Origin: Streptomyces sp. CC208A
GTDB taxonomy: Bacteria; Actinomycetota; Actinomycetes; Streptomycetales; Streptomycetaceae
DNA length: 64,000 bases
Direction: 5' to 3'
Assembly (NCBI RefSeq): GCF_030010625.1
Contig: NZ_JASCXN010000004.1
Coordinates: 62,001-126,000, forward strand
In this document: positions 8,984 through 16,215 of the stretch, piece after piece
Position numbering within the stretch: the first letter of the stretch is position 1
Layout of the letters: each line of letters starts with the position of its first letter
Translations under genes and position numbers: made by a program
Notes under the pieces: model-generated
The model's input: the letters and a program-made list of their open reading frames with translations, nothing else
Database searches by the model: none
Told to the model about the DNA's origin: nothing

Positions 8984-9014
8984 AGCCTCGTCCCTCAAGT
9001 CCACTTGAGGTCAA
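8984..9014 (-). promoter_or_regulatory. SoxR-type operator and 19-bp-spaced promoter
   Basis: CCTCAAGT-CC-ACTTGAGG (8993-9010) is a perfect 18-bp inverted repeat. It matches the E. coli soxS operator in both arms and differs only at the central two bases. On the minus strand it sits between TTGACC (9014-9009) and GAGGCT (8989-8984) with a 19-bp spacer, the over-long spacing typical of MerR-family (SoxR) promoters. The predicted start is near 8977, the ATG of the SnoaL-like gene. Binding is inferred; no soxR gene is in the window. Confidence 0.7.
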
Positions 9015-9116
9015 GTGCCGCGCCCACGCCTGTCGCGACCTCGACGCACCGGACGCCATGAGCGAGGACCGAGGCGCTCCCAGGCGTCGCGGGAAGCCGC
9101 CAGAAAGAGAACGGGA

Positions 9117-9190
9117 CGGGGCCGGCCGGATTCGAACCGGCGTCCTCCCACATGCGGTGAAGGCGCGACCACCACTGCGCTACGAGCCCC
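9117..9190 (-). tRNA. tRNA-like sequence, probably degenerate
   Basis: On the minus strand a clear T-arm (GCCGG-TTCGAAT-CCGGC), a D-arm-like segment (GCGC-AGTGGTGGTC-GCGC) and matching ends (GGGGCTC...CGGCCCC) are spaced like a tRNA. Several features are wrong. Acceptor pair 7:66 is C:C, three bases rather than two separate the acceptor and D stems, and the anticodon stem has an A:G mismatch. The loop reads CGCATGT, with G at position 33 instead of the invariant U and CAU in the anticodon position. It is therefore more likely a tRNA pseudogene or tRNA-like RNA than a working tRNA. No CCA is encoded. Confidence 0.45.
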
Positions 9191-9250
9191 GTCCCTCCGG
9201 GGATCATACGAGCCCGAGCACTTCACCGCTTCGAACAAAGGCCGGTCCCC

Positions 9251-9592
9251 ATGGAGGAACAGACACCAGCCGTGCAGGCCCTGAGCCGCTCGTACGTCAC
9301 CGCCGACGGCCTCCGGTTCGACGTCACCGGGATGACGGTCGAGCACCACCCGGACCGCAGCGCGACGCTGACGTACCGGCTGACCGTGCGCCGCCGGGGC
9401 CGCCCGGACGAACGATGGGTGGTCGCCCTGCCCTGGCACGACAAGTCCTGGGCGGACGTGCTCACCTCACCCGCGCCCCCTCCCGACCGACTGGGGCACC
9501 TCGTGCGCCTCGTCCACGCCCACCTGGAGGAGTGGTGGGACACGAAGGCGCACAACCGCAGGTCGGCGAAGCTGGGGCGGCGACTCGCCTGA
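9251..9592 (+). CDS. Hypothetical protein, 113 residues
   Basis: A short open frame with typical Streptomyces codon bias and no family I recognise. The N-terminal half (YVTADGLRFDVTGMTVEHHPDRSATLTYRLTVRRRG) suggests alternating beta strands. The C-terminal half (DRLGHLVRLVHAHLEEWWDTKAHNR) is an amphipathic helix rich in Trp and His. It has no signal peptide or membrane segment. The ATG at 9251 has only a weak upstream purine run. It converges on the DUF397 gene across a strong hairpin at 9610-9646. Confidence 0.55.
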   Translation: MEEQTPAVQALSRSYVTADGLRFDVTGMTVEHHPDRSATLTYRLTVRRRGRPDERWVVALPWHDKSWADVLTSPAPPPDRLGHLVRLVHAHLEEWWDTKAHNRRSAKLGRRLA

Positions 9593-9609
9593 CCTCTCGT
9601 AGCACACGC

Positions 9610-9646
9610 GGGGCCCTGCCCGTCCGGCTCGGACAGGCAGGGCCCC
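9610..9646. terminator. Bidirectional hairpin terminator
   Basis: GGGGCCCTGC pairs with GCAGGGCCCC around an inner GTCCG/CGGAC stem. It lies between the convergent 9251 gene and the DUF397 gene, where a shared terminator is expected. Confidence 0.65.
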
Positions 9647-9669
9647 CGTACGTACAGGCGGCGGCTGTA

Positions 9670-9858
9670 CTACTCCGCCGAGGCGAGCCCGACAAAACCC
9701 GCCCACGCGTCATGCGACACCCGGAGCGCCGGCCGGGCCACGTCCTTGGAGTCGCGGACGTGCACGGCGCCCGCGCCTGCCGCGACCTCGATGCACTGGC
9801 CGCCCTCGGTTCCGCTGTAGCTGCTCTTGAACCAGGCGAGGGGCTCGGCGTTGTTCAT
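9670..9858 (-). CDS. DUF397 protein (XRE-partner regulator)
   Basis: A 62-residue DUF397 protein recognised by WFKSSYSGTEGGQCIEVA near the N-terminus and VHVRDSKDVARPALRVSHDAWAGFV at the C-terminus. Streptomyces genomes carry many such proteins next to XRE regulators (the whiJ-like and abaA-like loci). There they are thought to modulate the DNA-binding partner in development and antibiotic control. Here the ATG overlaps the stop of the XRE gene (ATGA at 9858-9855), so translation is coupled. With the divergent RsbW-like gene at 10840 it forms the typical trio. The target is unknown. Confidence 0.88.
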   Translation of the reverse strand: MNNAEPLAWFKSSYSGTEGGQCIEVAAGAGAVHVRDSKDVARPALRVSHDAWAGFVGLASAE

Positions 9859-10736
9859 AGCTCTCCCAGCAACTTCTCGATGAACGCAAGCGACTCTCGC
9901 GGGGTGAGAGCCTGTGAACGGATGATCCCATAGCGTGCGGCGGCGAGAACGGTCTGCTCGGGATCGGTTACCAGCGAGCTGGTGTTCTGCGCCTCGACGT
10001 AGAGGAACTTCTTGCCGTCCTTGCGCGTGACGACCGTGAACGGGCCGTTCACACCCGCGTTGTCCTCGCAGTCGGTCGGCATGACCTGGAGTTCGACGTT
10101 ACGCCGCTGCCCGATCAGGAGCAGGTGCTCCAACTGCCCTCGCAGGACGCTGGTCCCGCCGTACCGGTGCCGCAACACCGACTCGTCCATGACGAAGCTC
10201 AGCAGAGGGGCGGGACGTCGCTCGAAGATGTCCTGCCGCGCCAGCCGGGCCGTCACCCGCTGCTCGATCGTCTCCTGGTCCAGCGGCGGACGCCGCATGG
10301 CCAGGAGCGCCCTCATGTACTCCTCGGTCTGGAGCAGGCCGTTGACCACCATCGTGTCGTACATCAGCAGCTCGATCGCCTGCTTCTCCAGCTGCGCCAT
10401 CCCCTGGAAGAAGACGGGGTACTGCGCCTGCTCCAGCTGCTCCTTCCAGACGGTCAACAACCCGCCCGCGTCCAATACTTCATCAGACCGGTCGACCGCG
10501 CGCGGGGGCGGGATCCTCCGGCCCTGCTCGAAGGAGGCAATGGTCGACGCCGAATACCCCAGCCGCTTGCCGAACTCCTCCCGTTCCATCCCCGCCCGCG
10601 TCCGCAGCGTCTTCAGACTCTGCCCGAACGCCGCCACCACACCCCTGCTGGACTTGTCCGCCGTCTGACCGGACTCCGTCTCGGCCTCAGGCTCGGGCCC
10701 CGTCTCAGGTACCGCGCCCGCCTGCTCTTTCGCCAC
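9855..10736 (-). CDS. XRE-family transcriptional regulator with DUF5753 sensor domain
   Basis: A 293-residue regulator. A helix-turn-helix of the Cro/CI type is seen at FGQSLKTLRTRAGMEREEFGKRLGYSASTIASFEQGRR. The DUF5753 C-terminal domain follows, from VWKEQLEQAQYPVFFQGMAQLEKQAIEL with the motif NGLLQTEEYMRALL to VTDPEQTVLAAARYGIIRSQALTPRESLAFI. I chose the GTG at 10736 because GAGAGG lies 9 nt upstream; the open frame extends further but without a ribosome-binding site. The stop overlaps the DUF397 start. In whiJ-like systems the XRE protein binds DNA and the small partner relieves or alters binding; that role is inferred here. Confidence 0.88.
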   Translation of the reverse strand: MAKEQAGAVPETGPEPEAETESGQTADKSSRGVVAAFGQSLKTLRTRAGMEREEFGKRLGYSASTIASFEQGRRIPPPRAVDRSDEVLDAGGLLTVWKEQLEQAQYPVFFQGMAQLEKQAIELLMYDTMVVNGLLQTEEYMRALLAMRRPPLDQETIEQRVTARLARQDIFERRPAPLLSFVMDESVLRHRYGGTSVLRGQLEHLLLIGQRRNVELQVMPTDCEDNAGVNGPFTVVTRKDGKKFLYVEAQNTSSLVTDPEQTVLAAARYGIIRSQALTPRESLAFIEKLLGEL

Positions 10737-10839
10737 CGCACCACACCTCTCGTACCGGCGCCGACACCCCACGTACAAGCAGATCACGTCAGCGCGTCAC
10801 CACTGGTCACGCTACGCCACCAAGAGGACCTTGGGAGGC

Positions 10840-11322
10840 ATGACGAGCAACATCGGAAGCCCCACCGGCCCCACCCAACTCACGGGCACCTCCCCCTACT
10901 TGAACACCCGTTCCTTCGCCCTGCGGTTCACCTCCACACCCCGCGGCGCCCGGCTCGCGCGGCGGCTGGTCGCCGTGCGGCTGGACGAGTGGGGGGTGCC
11001 GTACGGGAGCGAGGCACACGAGGCCGTCGTGCTGGTCGCGGGCGAGCTGGCGACGAACGCGGTGCGGCACGGGCATGTGCCGGGGCGGGACTTCCACCTC
11101 TCCCTCCGCGTCACGGAGGCGCCCCGGGCGGTGGCCCGGGTCGAGGTGAGCGACACACGGGCGGAGCGCGTACCGCCCCGGCCCGGTCGTCTTCCGGAGC
11201 CGGAACCCGGGGAAGGGGGAAGGGGGTTGCTGCTCGTCGGCGGGCTGGCCGAGCGGTGGGGGTGGCATCCACGGCTCGGCGCGCCGGGGAAGACGGTGTG
11301 GGCGGAGTGCGCCCTCGGCTGA
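10840..11322 (+). CDS. RsbW-like ATP-binding protein (anti-sigma kinase fold)
   Basis: A 160-residue protein with the HATPase_c (GHKL) fold of RsbW/SpoIIAB anti-sigma kinases. The N box is VLVAGELATNAVRHG (about residues 65-80). RVEVSDTRAE matches the G1 box in form, and GRGLLLVGGLAERWGW matches the G2 region. It is short, as in most Streptomyces orphan members. It is divergently transcribed from the XRE-DUF397 pair, about 100 bp away, which completes the XRE/DUF397/ATPase module. The ATG at 10840 lies very close to GGGAGG, so a TTG at 10831 preceded by AGAGG is an alternative start. No sigma factor is adjacent. Confidence 0.85.
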   Translation: MTSNIGSPTGPTQLTGTSPYLNTRSFALRFTSTPRGARLARRLVAVRLDEWGVPYGSEAHEAVVLVAGELATNAVRHGHVPGRDFHLSLRVTEAPRAVARVEVSDTRAERVPPRPGRLPEPEPGEGGRGLLLVGGLAERWGWHPRLGAPGKTVWAECALG

Positions 11323-11330
11323 GGGGCCGG

Positions 11331-11351
11331 CCGCTGCCGGAGGGGCAGCGG
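11331..11351. terminator. Hairpin between convergent genes
   Basis: CCGCTGCC-GGAGG-GGCAGCGG forms an 8-bp GC-rich stem just after the RsbW-like gene and just before the end of the convergent FG-GAP gene. Confidence 0.55.
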
Positions 11352-11368
11352 TCGGCGCACGGGGCGGG

Positions 11369-13633
11369 CTAGAAGACGGAGTCGTACGAGAAGCCCTGGG
11401 TCAGGCCCTTCTGGACGCCGCGCTTGAAGGGGGCCGACCAGTCGCCCGTACCCGCGTAGAAGGTCTCGCCGCCGTTCCACGCGACGAGGTCGGCACGTCC
11501 GTCGCCGTTGGCGTCTCCGACGGCTGTGAGGCCCTTGAAGACGCCCCACCCTCCGCCCACCCGCTTCCGGGCCGCGAAGGTGCCGTCTCCCTTGCCGAGG
11601 TACAGCCAGAGCACGCCCGCGCGGTCCCGGGCGAGGAGGTCTCCGGCGCGGGCGCCGCCGAGGTTGCCGGTGGCGGTGAGCTCGTTGTAGATCCCCCAGC
11701 CGCCGCCGACCCGCTTGCGGGTGGCGAACGGGGAGGTGGCGTTCCCGGTGCCCGGGTAGAGCCACAGGACGCCGGACCTGTCGGAGGCGAGGAGGTCGGG
11801 GCGGCCGTCTCCCGTCACATCGCTGCCGCCGGTGATCCGGTCGTAGACCTGCCAGCCGCCGCCGATCCGCGTCCGGGGCGCGAGCGGCGCGTTCCGGTCG
11901 CCGGTTCCCTGGTAGAGCCAGAGCGTGCCGGAACGGTCGCGGGCGACGCTGTCGGGTGCGGAGCCGCCGGCCACGTTCCCGACGGACACGAGCCGGTCGT
12001 AGGCCTTCCAGCCGCCGCCCACCCGCGAGGCGCCGGTGGCCGTGAGGGAGCCGCCGGGGGCGGTGGGCATGGTGCCGAAGCGCCACAGCACCCCGCCGGG
12101 GTCCCGGGCGAGGAGGTCGGCCGTGCCGTCGTCGTCGTAGTCATGGGCGGCGGCGGGCCGGCTCACGGTGAACCGGCCGGTGGTGACCAGCGTGGGGCCG
12201 ATGCCCTCGTCCGGGCGGGCGGTGAGCTCCCACTCGTACGCACCGTTGCGGGCGGGGCCGGGACCGCCCTCCAGGTCCTTGCCGTCCCAGTGCCAGGCGA
12301 AGCGGCGCGGCGTCCCGGCGGCGACGCCGTACGGTACGGTCCACCCCTCGTACACGGTCTGCCGGCTGCGCACATGGGTCAGCGTCAGCCACACCCGGCT
12401 GTCCGCCCGGGACAGGTCCCAGCCGAAGTCGACGCCGCGGGCGACCTGTTCACCGGTGAGCGCCTTCGGGACGGTGGAGCCGGTGAGGGTGACGACGGTC
12501 GACTGGCCCGTGGCCGCGACCAGTTCGACGACCGGGCGGCCGCCGTCGGCGCGCGGCGAGATCCGGTACAGCCCTTCGCCCCGGTCGGGCGTGCCGCCGC
12601 GCACCAGGAGCGTGCCGCCGGGGCCGGAGACGGCGGAGGAGTGGGCGGTGAGGAGCTGGACCTTCTCGCCCGTCTCGACGGACTCGGCGGTGAAGGGCCG
12701 CACCGGGAGCGCGGACGCGCCGTTGGGGTTGCCGGTGGTGTCGATGTGGACCTGCTGCCCCTGGACGAGCCATCCGCCGACGAGGTGGAACGCGTCGTAC
12801 GAGCTGCCGCTCGCCTTGATCAGCTTGCGCTCGGACGTGCCGCGCCGGTGCACGCCGAACCACTCCGTGGTCCCGTCGGACTCCCGCCACGCGGCGTACG
12901 TGTCGGAGATCGCGTTCTTCCGCTGAGGCACGCCCCGGCCGTCCAGGACCTGCGAGAACTCCACGGTCGCCGTGGTGAGGTCGACGACCGCCTTGACGCC
13001 CGGACCGTCCGCGACGCCCCAGCAATCGAAGACCGCGGCACCGGCCGTGTAGCCGCCTTCGTCGCCGAAAGAACAGTTGTCGGGCAGTCCCGCGATCGGG
13101 CGGCCGGTCAGCTTGCCGTCCTGGACGGTGAAAAGACGCGTGCGGTAGCTGTCCTCCCTGGCCTGGTCGAGGACGACGAGGGTGGAACCGTAGACCGCGT
13201 AGACCTCGGAGCCGGTGCCGAGCGCGTCGAGGTCCACCACGACCGGCCCGGCCGCCGCCGACGCGGGTGTGGACATGTCCTGGAGTTTCAGGACCCGGTT
13301 GTCCGGCAGGTAGGCCCGCTCGCCGGTGACGACGAGGTCCGAGGCCCCACCGGCCGCGAAGGCCCCGGGCACCGGGGTCGAGGACCCGTCCGCGTACCAG
13401 GTCCAGCGGTACTCGGGCGTACTGCCCCGGGTCTTCGACAGGAAGCCGCTCGGCCCGGCGCCGACGACGTCCGCGTTGCGCGGGAACGGTACGGCGGTCT
13501 GCTGCTGGTCCTGCGCGGCGAGCGGCACGGCGGCCGTGGCCGGGAGCGCGGTGAGCGTGCCGCCGGTGGCGGCGAGGGCGATGGCGACGGCGGCGGCCGC
13601 GAGACGGCGGCCGCGCGTGGGCATGAATTGCAT
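11369..13633 (-). CDS. Secreted FG-GAP/VCBS repeat protein (large)
   Basis: A 754-residue exported protein. A signal peptide (RGRRLAAAAVAIALAATGGTLTALPATAA) precedes a long domain of WD/propeller-like strands. A C-terminal set of about five FG-GAP/VCBS repeats begins near HDYDDDGTADLLARDPGGVLWRF and continues with units such as SDVTGDGRPDLLASDRSGVLWLYPGTG. The D-x-D-G-D/N-G acidic loops normally bind calcium and the repeats build an integrin-like beta propeller. I chose the ATG at 13633, with GGGGAGGGG 9 nt upstream. Two smaller paralogues lie at 34012 and 35909. The extracellular ligand is unknown. Confidence 0.85.
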   Translation of the reverse strand: MQFMPTRGRRLAAAAVAIALAATGGTLTALPATAAVPLAAQDQQQTAVPFPRNADVVGAGPSGFLSKTRGSTPEYRWTWYADGSSTPVPGAFAAGGASDLVVTGERAYLPDNRVLKLQDMSTPASAAAGPVVVDLDALGTGSEVYAVYGSTLVVLDQAREDSYRTRLFTVQDGKLTGRPIAGLPDNCSFGDEGGYTAGAAVFDCWGVADGPGVKAVVDLTTATVEFSQVLDGRGVPQRKNAISDTYAAWRESDGTTEWFGVHRRGTSERKLIKASGSSYDAFHLVGGWLVQGQQVHIDTTGNPNGASALPVRPFTAESVETGEKVQLLTAHSSAVSGPGGTLLVRGGTPDRGEGLYRISPRADGGRPVVELVAATGQSTVVTLTGSTVPKALTGEQVARGVDFGWDLSRADSRVWLTLTHVRSRQTVYEGWTVPYGVAAGTPRRFAWHWDGKDLEGGPGPARNGAYEWELTARPDEGIGPTLVTTGRFTVSRPAAAHDYDDDGTADLLARDPGGVLWRFGTMPTAPGGSLTATGASRVGGGWKAYDRLVSVGNVAGGSAPDSVARDRSGTLWLYQGTGDRNAPLAPRTRIGGGWQVYDRITGGSDVTGDGRPDLLASDRSGVLWLYPGTGNATSPFATRKRVGGGWGIYNELTATGNLGGARAGDLLARDRAGVLWLYLGKGDGTFAARKRVGGGWGVFKGLTAVGDANGDGRADLVAWNGGETFYAGTGDWSAPFKRGVQKGLTQGFSYDSVF

Positions 13634-13737
13634 GAACGTTTTCCCCTCCCCTGGGAGAGAGGAAGGTATCCGACGGCCCATTTCCGGCCACGGGCAGGGC
13701 GAACCCCGGGTCAGGGGGCGGTACCACCGTCAGCCGG

Positions 13738-14112
13738 TCACGCGCCCCGCCGCCTCCGGGGCGAGACGCAGAAGGGGTGGCCGGCCGGGTCCAGGAGGAC
13801 GCGCCACAGGTCGGGGCGGGGCTGGTGCGGGGGGAGGGTGGCGCCCAGGGCGGTCAGGGCGGCCACCGCCTCGTCCAGGTCGTCCACCTCGAAGTCGAGG
13901 TGGAGCTGGGGCGGGACCTCGCCGGCCGGCCAGGTCGGCGGGCGGTGGTCCTCGACCCGCTGGAAGCCGATGAGCAGGCCGCCGCCCTCCCCGACCAGGC
14001 CCGCGAAGCCGGCGTCCGAGCGCTCGTGCGGGGACAGGCCGGTGGCCTCCGCGTAGAAGGCGGCCAGGGCGAGCGGATCGGGGCAGTCCAGGTTCACGGC
14101 CGTCAGGGTCAT
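13738..14112 (-). CDS. VOC-family (glyoxalase/bleomycin-resistance-like) protein
   Basis: A 124-residue protein of the vicinal-oxygen-chelate fold. It reads LTAVNLDCPDPLALAAFYAEATGLSPHERSDAGFAGLVGEG, then PPQLHLDFEVDDLDEAVAALTALGATLPPHQPRPDLWRVLLDPAGHPFCV. The LHLDFEVDD and DPAGHPFCV segments are the usual hallmarks of this group of small antibiotic-binding or dioxygenase-like proteins. Its ATG overlaps the stop of the upstream XRE regulator (ATGA), so it is co-translated with that regulator and may be its target function. No substrate can be named. Confidence 0.85.
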   Translation of the reverse strand: MTLTAVNLDCPDPLALAAFYAEATGLSPHERSDAGFAGLVGEGGGLLIGFQRVEDHRPPTWPAGEVPPQLHLDFEVDDLDEAVAALTALGATLPPHQPRPDLWRVLLDPAGHPFCVSPRRRRGA

Positions 14113-14945
14113 GCGCACGGCGGGGCTCCGGGTGTGTAGATGCTGAGGTTGATGCGGGCTCCCGGCGCGGCGACCGGTTCGGCCAGGCAGGTCGTGAGGA
14201 GGCCGGGGCCGTGGACGGCGTGGCGGACGGGGAGCGCGATGCCGTCGGTGTAGGCGACGGGGACGGAGGCGCAGGCGCGGTAGAGCGGACCGGTCGTCGG
14301 GTCGGCCAGGACATCCCGTACGAGACGGGCGAGGACGGGGCTCTCGGGGCGCTGCTCCACGGCCTGTTTGAAGTGGGGCAGCATGGCCGGCGCCCAGTGG
14401 GTCTCCCAGTGCGTCAGGGTCTCGGTGCGGGCCCGGGTGTCGAGCAGCAGGTACCGCATGATGTTGAGCGGGGCCCGGCCCGGCGGGAAGAGGCGGCGGT
14501 ACTCCTCGTTGTGCGCGATGACCGTGAACTCGGCGTCGCTCACGTACGCCACCGCGCCGCCGATCCCGTCGAGGATCTGCTGCCAGGTGTCGGCGACGGA
14601 CATCCCCGAGCCGCTGTGCAGCGTGCGCGGCGGGTTCTCCTTGCGGGTCAGCCGCCACAGGAACGTCCACTCCTGCTCGCTCAGCTCCAGGACCTTCGCG
14701 ACCGCGGCGAGGAAATCGCCGCTGGGGCGCGGGAGCCGACCGTTCTCGAAGCGGTTGTACGTGCCCCGGGAGCGCAGCAGCAGATCGTCCATCTGCTCCT
14801 GGTTCAGCCCGGCGGCCCGCCGTCCCGGACCGGGCGCGCGCCGGGGAAACCCCCTGCTCTCCGGGGCGATCGCGGCCCGGCGCTCCTGGAGGATCCGCTT
14901 CAGGGAACGCCGGTCGTCGGGAGAGATGCGCACCTGGGGACCCAC
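14109..14945 (-). CDS. XRE-family regulator with MmyB-like ligand-binding domain
   Basis: A 278-residue transcription factor. An N-terminal helix-turn-helix (GLNQEQMDDLLLRSRGTYNRFENGRLPRPSGDFLAAVAKVLEL) is followed by an MmyB-type domain. Its hallmarks are SVADTWQQILDGIGGAVAYVSDAEFTVIAHNEEYRRLFP, NIMRYLLLDTRAR and WAPAMLPHFKQAVEQRPESPVL. Streptomyces encode many such regulators, often beside short-chain dehydrogenases or small enzymes, and they may sense lipophilic ligands. The GTG at 14945 is the outermost start; an in-frame GTG at 14933 is possible. The gene is coupled to the VOC gene downstream. Confidence 0.85.
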   Translation of the reverse strand: MGPQVRISPDDRRSLKRILQERRAAIAPESRGFPRRAPGPGRRAAGLNQEQMDDLLLRSRGTYNRFENGRLPRPSGDFLAAVAKVLELSEQEWTFLWRLTRKENPPRTLHSGSGMSVADTWQQILDGIGGAVAYVSDAEFTVIAHNEEYRRLFPPGRAPLNIMRYLLLDTRARTETLTHWETHWAPAMLPHFKQAVEQRPESPVLARLVRDVLADPTTGPLYRACASVPVAYTDGIALPVRHAVHGPGLLTTCLAEPVAAPGARINLSIYTPGAPPCA

Positions 14946-15094
14946 CGCGTCGGGCGGACCGCGGCAGCGGCCCGGGAGAACGTTTTCGGACAGCCGAGAT
15001 TATTGTCTGCAACTTTGTCGCGTGGAAAGGGAGGGACCGATGCGGAAGACTTCCTTCCAAGGCCCCCCACGGCCTCGGTCGTCCACCGGGGTCT

Positions 15095-15136
15095 CCGGCT
15101 GCGGGTCGGGTCGCGGGGGAGTCGATCCGCAGCCGG
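15095..15136. terminator. Candidate hairpin downstream of the coiled-coil gene
   Basis: CCGGCTGCGG (15095-15104) is repeated as its complement CCGCAGCCGG (15127-15136), separated by a 22-nt loop. It lies 26 bp past the stop of the minus-strand coiled-coil gene. The rest of the 14946-15161 gap shows no convincing gene. Confidence 0.35.
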
Positions 15137-15161
15137 GGCCTGGGGATTCGTCTTCAGGAGG

Positions 15162-16070
15162 TCAGTTCTCGGGGGCCTCGGGGTTGTCCCGTTCCGTACC
15201 GGAAGCGCCGGGCCCCGCCGGCCGGCCCGTCAGGGCCGCGAGCGAGCTGCGGATGTGCTCCATGTGGGAGTGGATCTCGTCGCGCGCCTCGTCGTGCTCG
15301 CGCAGGACGCGTTCCGTCTCGCGCTCGATCCGCTCGCCCTTCAGCCGGGCCTCCGCCAGGATCTCCCCCGCCTTCGCCTCCGCGTCCTCCTGCCGGTGCC
15401 GCATCTCCTGCTCCGTGCGGGCGAGGGCACGGCGGGCCTCCTCCAGACGGGCCTCGGCCCCGGCGATCAGCTCGGCGTGGCGGGCGTCGAGCTCGGCGGC
15501 GGCCGTCTCGGCGGCGCGTTCGGCCTCGGTACGGCCGGTGCGGTGCTCCTCGGCCTGGCGGGCCAGGAGTTCGGCCGCGCGGCGCCCGGTCTCCTCGTAC
15601 GTCTCCGCCGCCGCGGCCCTGGCGCCCTCGGCGTCACGGCGGGCGATGACGGTCAGCTCCTCGGCCCGTTCGCGGGCGGCCTCCAGGGTCGCGCGGGCCT
15701 GCGCCTCGGCCGCGGCCCGTACCCCTTCCGCGTACGCGTCGGCCGCCTCGCGCGCCTCCCGGGCCGCCGTGGCGGCGGCCTCCGCGACCTCCTGGGCCTC
15801 CGCCTCGGCCGCGCGGACCAGCCGCTCGTCCTCCTGCTCCGCGAGCCGCAGGATCTGCTGCGCCGCCTCGCCCAGGGACTCGTACCGCTGCGGCTTCAGC
15901 CCCGCCACGGCCTCCCGCAGCCGGGCCAGCTCGGCCTCCGCCTCCTCGGCGAGGACGGCGAGCCGCGCGGCCCGCTCCCACGCCGCGTCATGGTCCCCGG
16001 ACAGTGCGGCGAGGTAGCGGTCGACCTGCTCCGGGCGGTACCCCCGACCCCGTCCGACGGCGAAACTCAT
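15162..16070 (-). CDS. Coiled-coil protein of the FilP/DivIVA-like ('cellulose-binding') family
   Basis: A 302-residue protein that is almost entirely coiled coil, rich in Ala, Glu and Arg. The N-terminal motif SFAVGRGRGYRPEQVDRYLAALSGDHDAAWERAARLAVL is the DivIVA-like head seen in the Streptomyces proteins annotated as cellulose-binding, the group that includes the polarity cytoskeleton protein FilP. Heptad-rich sequence then runs from about residue 35 to 270 (ETERVLREHDEARDEIHSHMEHIRSSLAAL). The C-terminal tail is short and disordered. It has no signal peptide, so it is cytoplasmic; a role in hyphal polarity or scaffolding is inferred. Confidence 0.8.
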   Translation of the reverse strand: MSFAVGRGRGYRPEQVDRYLAALSGDHDAAWERAARLAVLAEEAEAELARLREAVAGLKPQRYESLGEAAQQILRLAEQEDERLVRAAEAEAQEVAEAAATAAREAREAADAYAEGVRAAAEAQARATLEAARERAEELTVIARRDAEGARAAAAETYEETGRRAAELLARQAEEHRTGRTEAERAAETAAAELDARHAELIAGAEARLEEARRALARTEQEMRHRQEDAEAKAGEILAEARLKGERIERETERVLREHDEARDEIHSHMEHIRSSLAALTGRPAGPGASGTERDNPEAPEN

Positions 16071-16126
16071 CCCTGGCGCCCCTTCCCTACGGTCTCACCC
16101 CTCCAGGATGCGCCATAAGAACGGAC

Positions 16127-16163
16127 AAAAGGCGCCCGATGCGATCACGCGTCGAGCGCCCTT
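16127..16163. terminator. Long hairpin after the SUKH-4 gene
   Basis: AAAAGGCGC-cc-GATGCG-ATCA-CGCGTC-ga-GCGCC folds into an interrupted stem of about 11 bp. It lies 50 bp past the stop of the minus-strand SUKH-4 gene. The gap also carries two 12-bp direct copies of CTCAAGGGGGCG, at 16190-16201 and 16204-16215. Confidence 0.5.
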
Positions 16164-16215
16164 CATCACATTCCGCCTAAGTGGCCGTCCTCAAGGGGGC
16201 GCCCTCAAGGGGGCG

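Noticed and set aside
9015..9284. Plus-strand open frame with a PDSNRRPPTCGEG peptide
   Set aside because: This peptide is the familiar artefact of translating across a tRNA-like T arm and D arm in antisense. No ribosome-binding site or domain supports it.
11369..13633. Glycosidase or protease activity for the large FG-GAP protein
   Set aside because: No catalytic motif could be identified; only repeat and propeller-like strands are visible.
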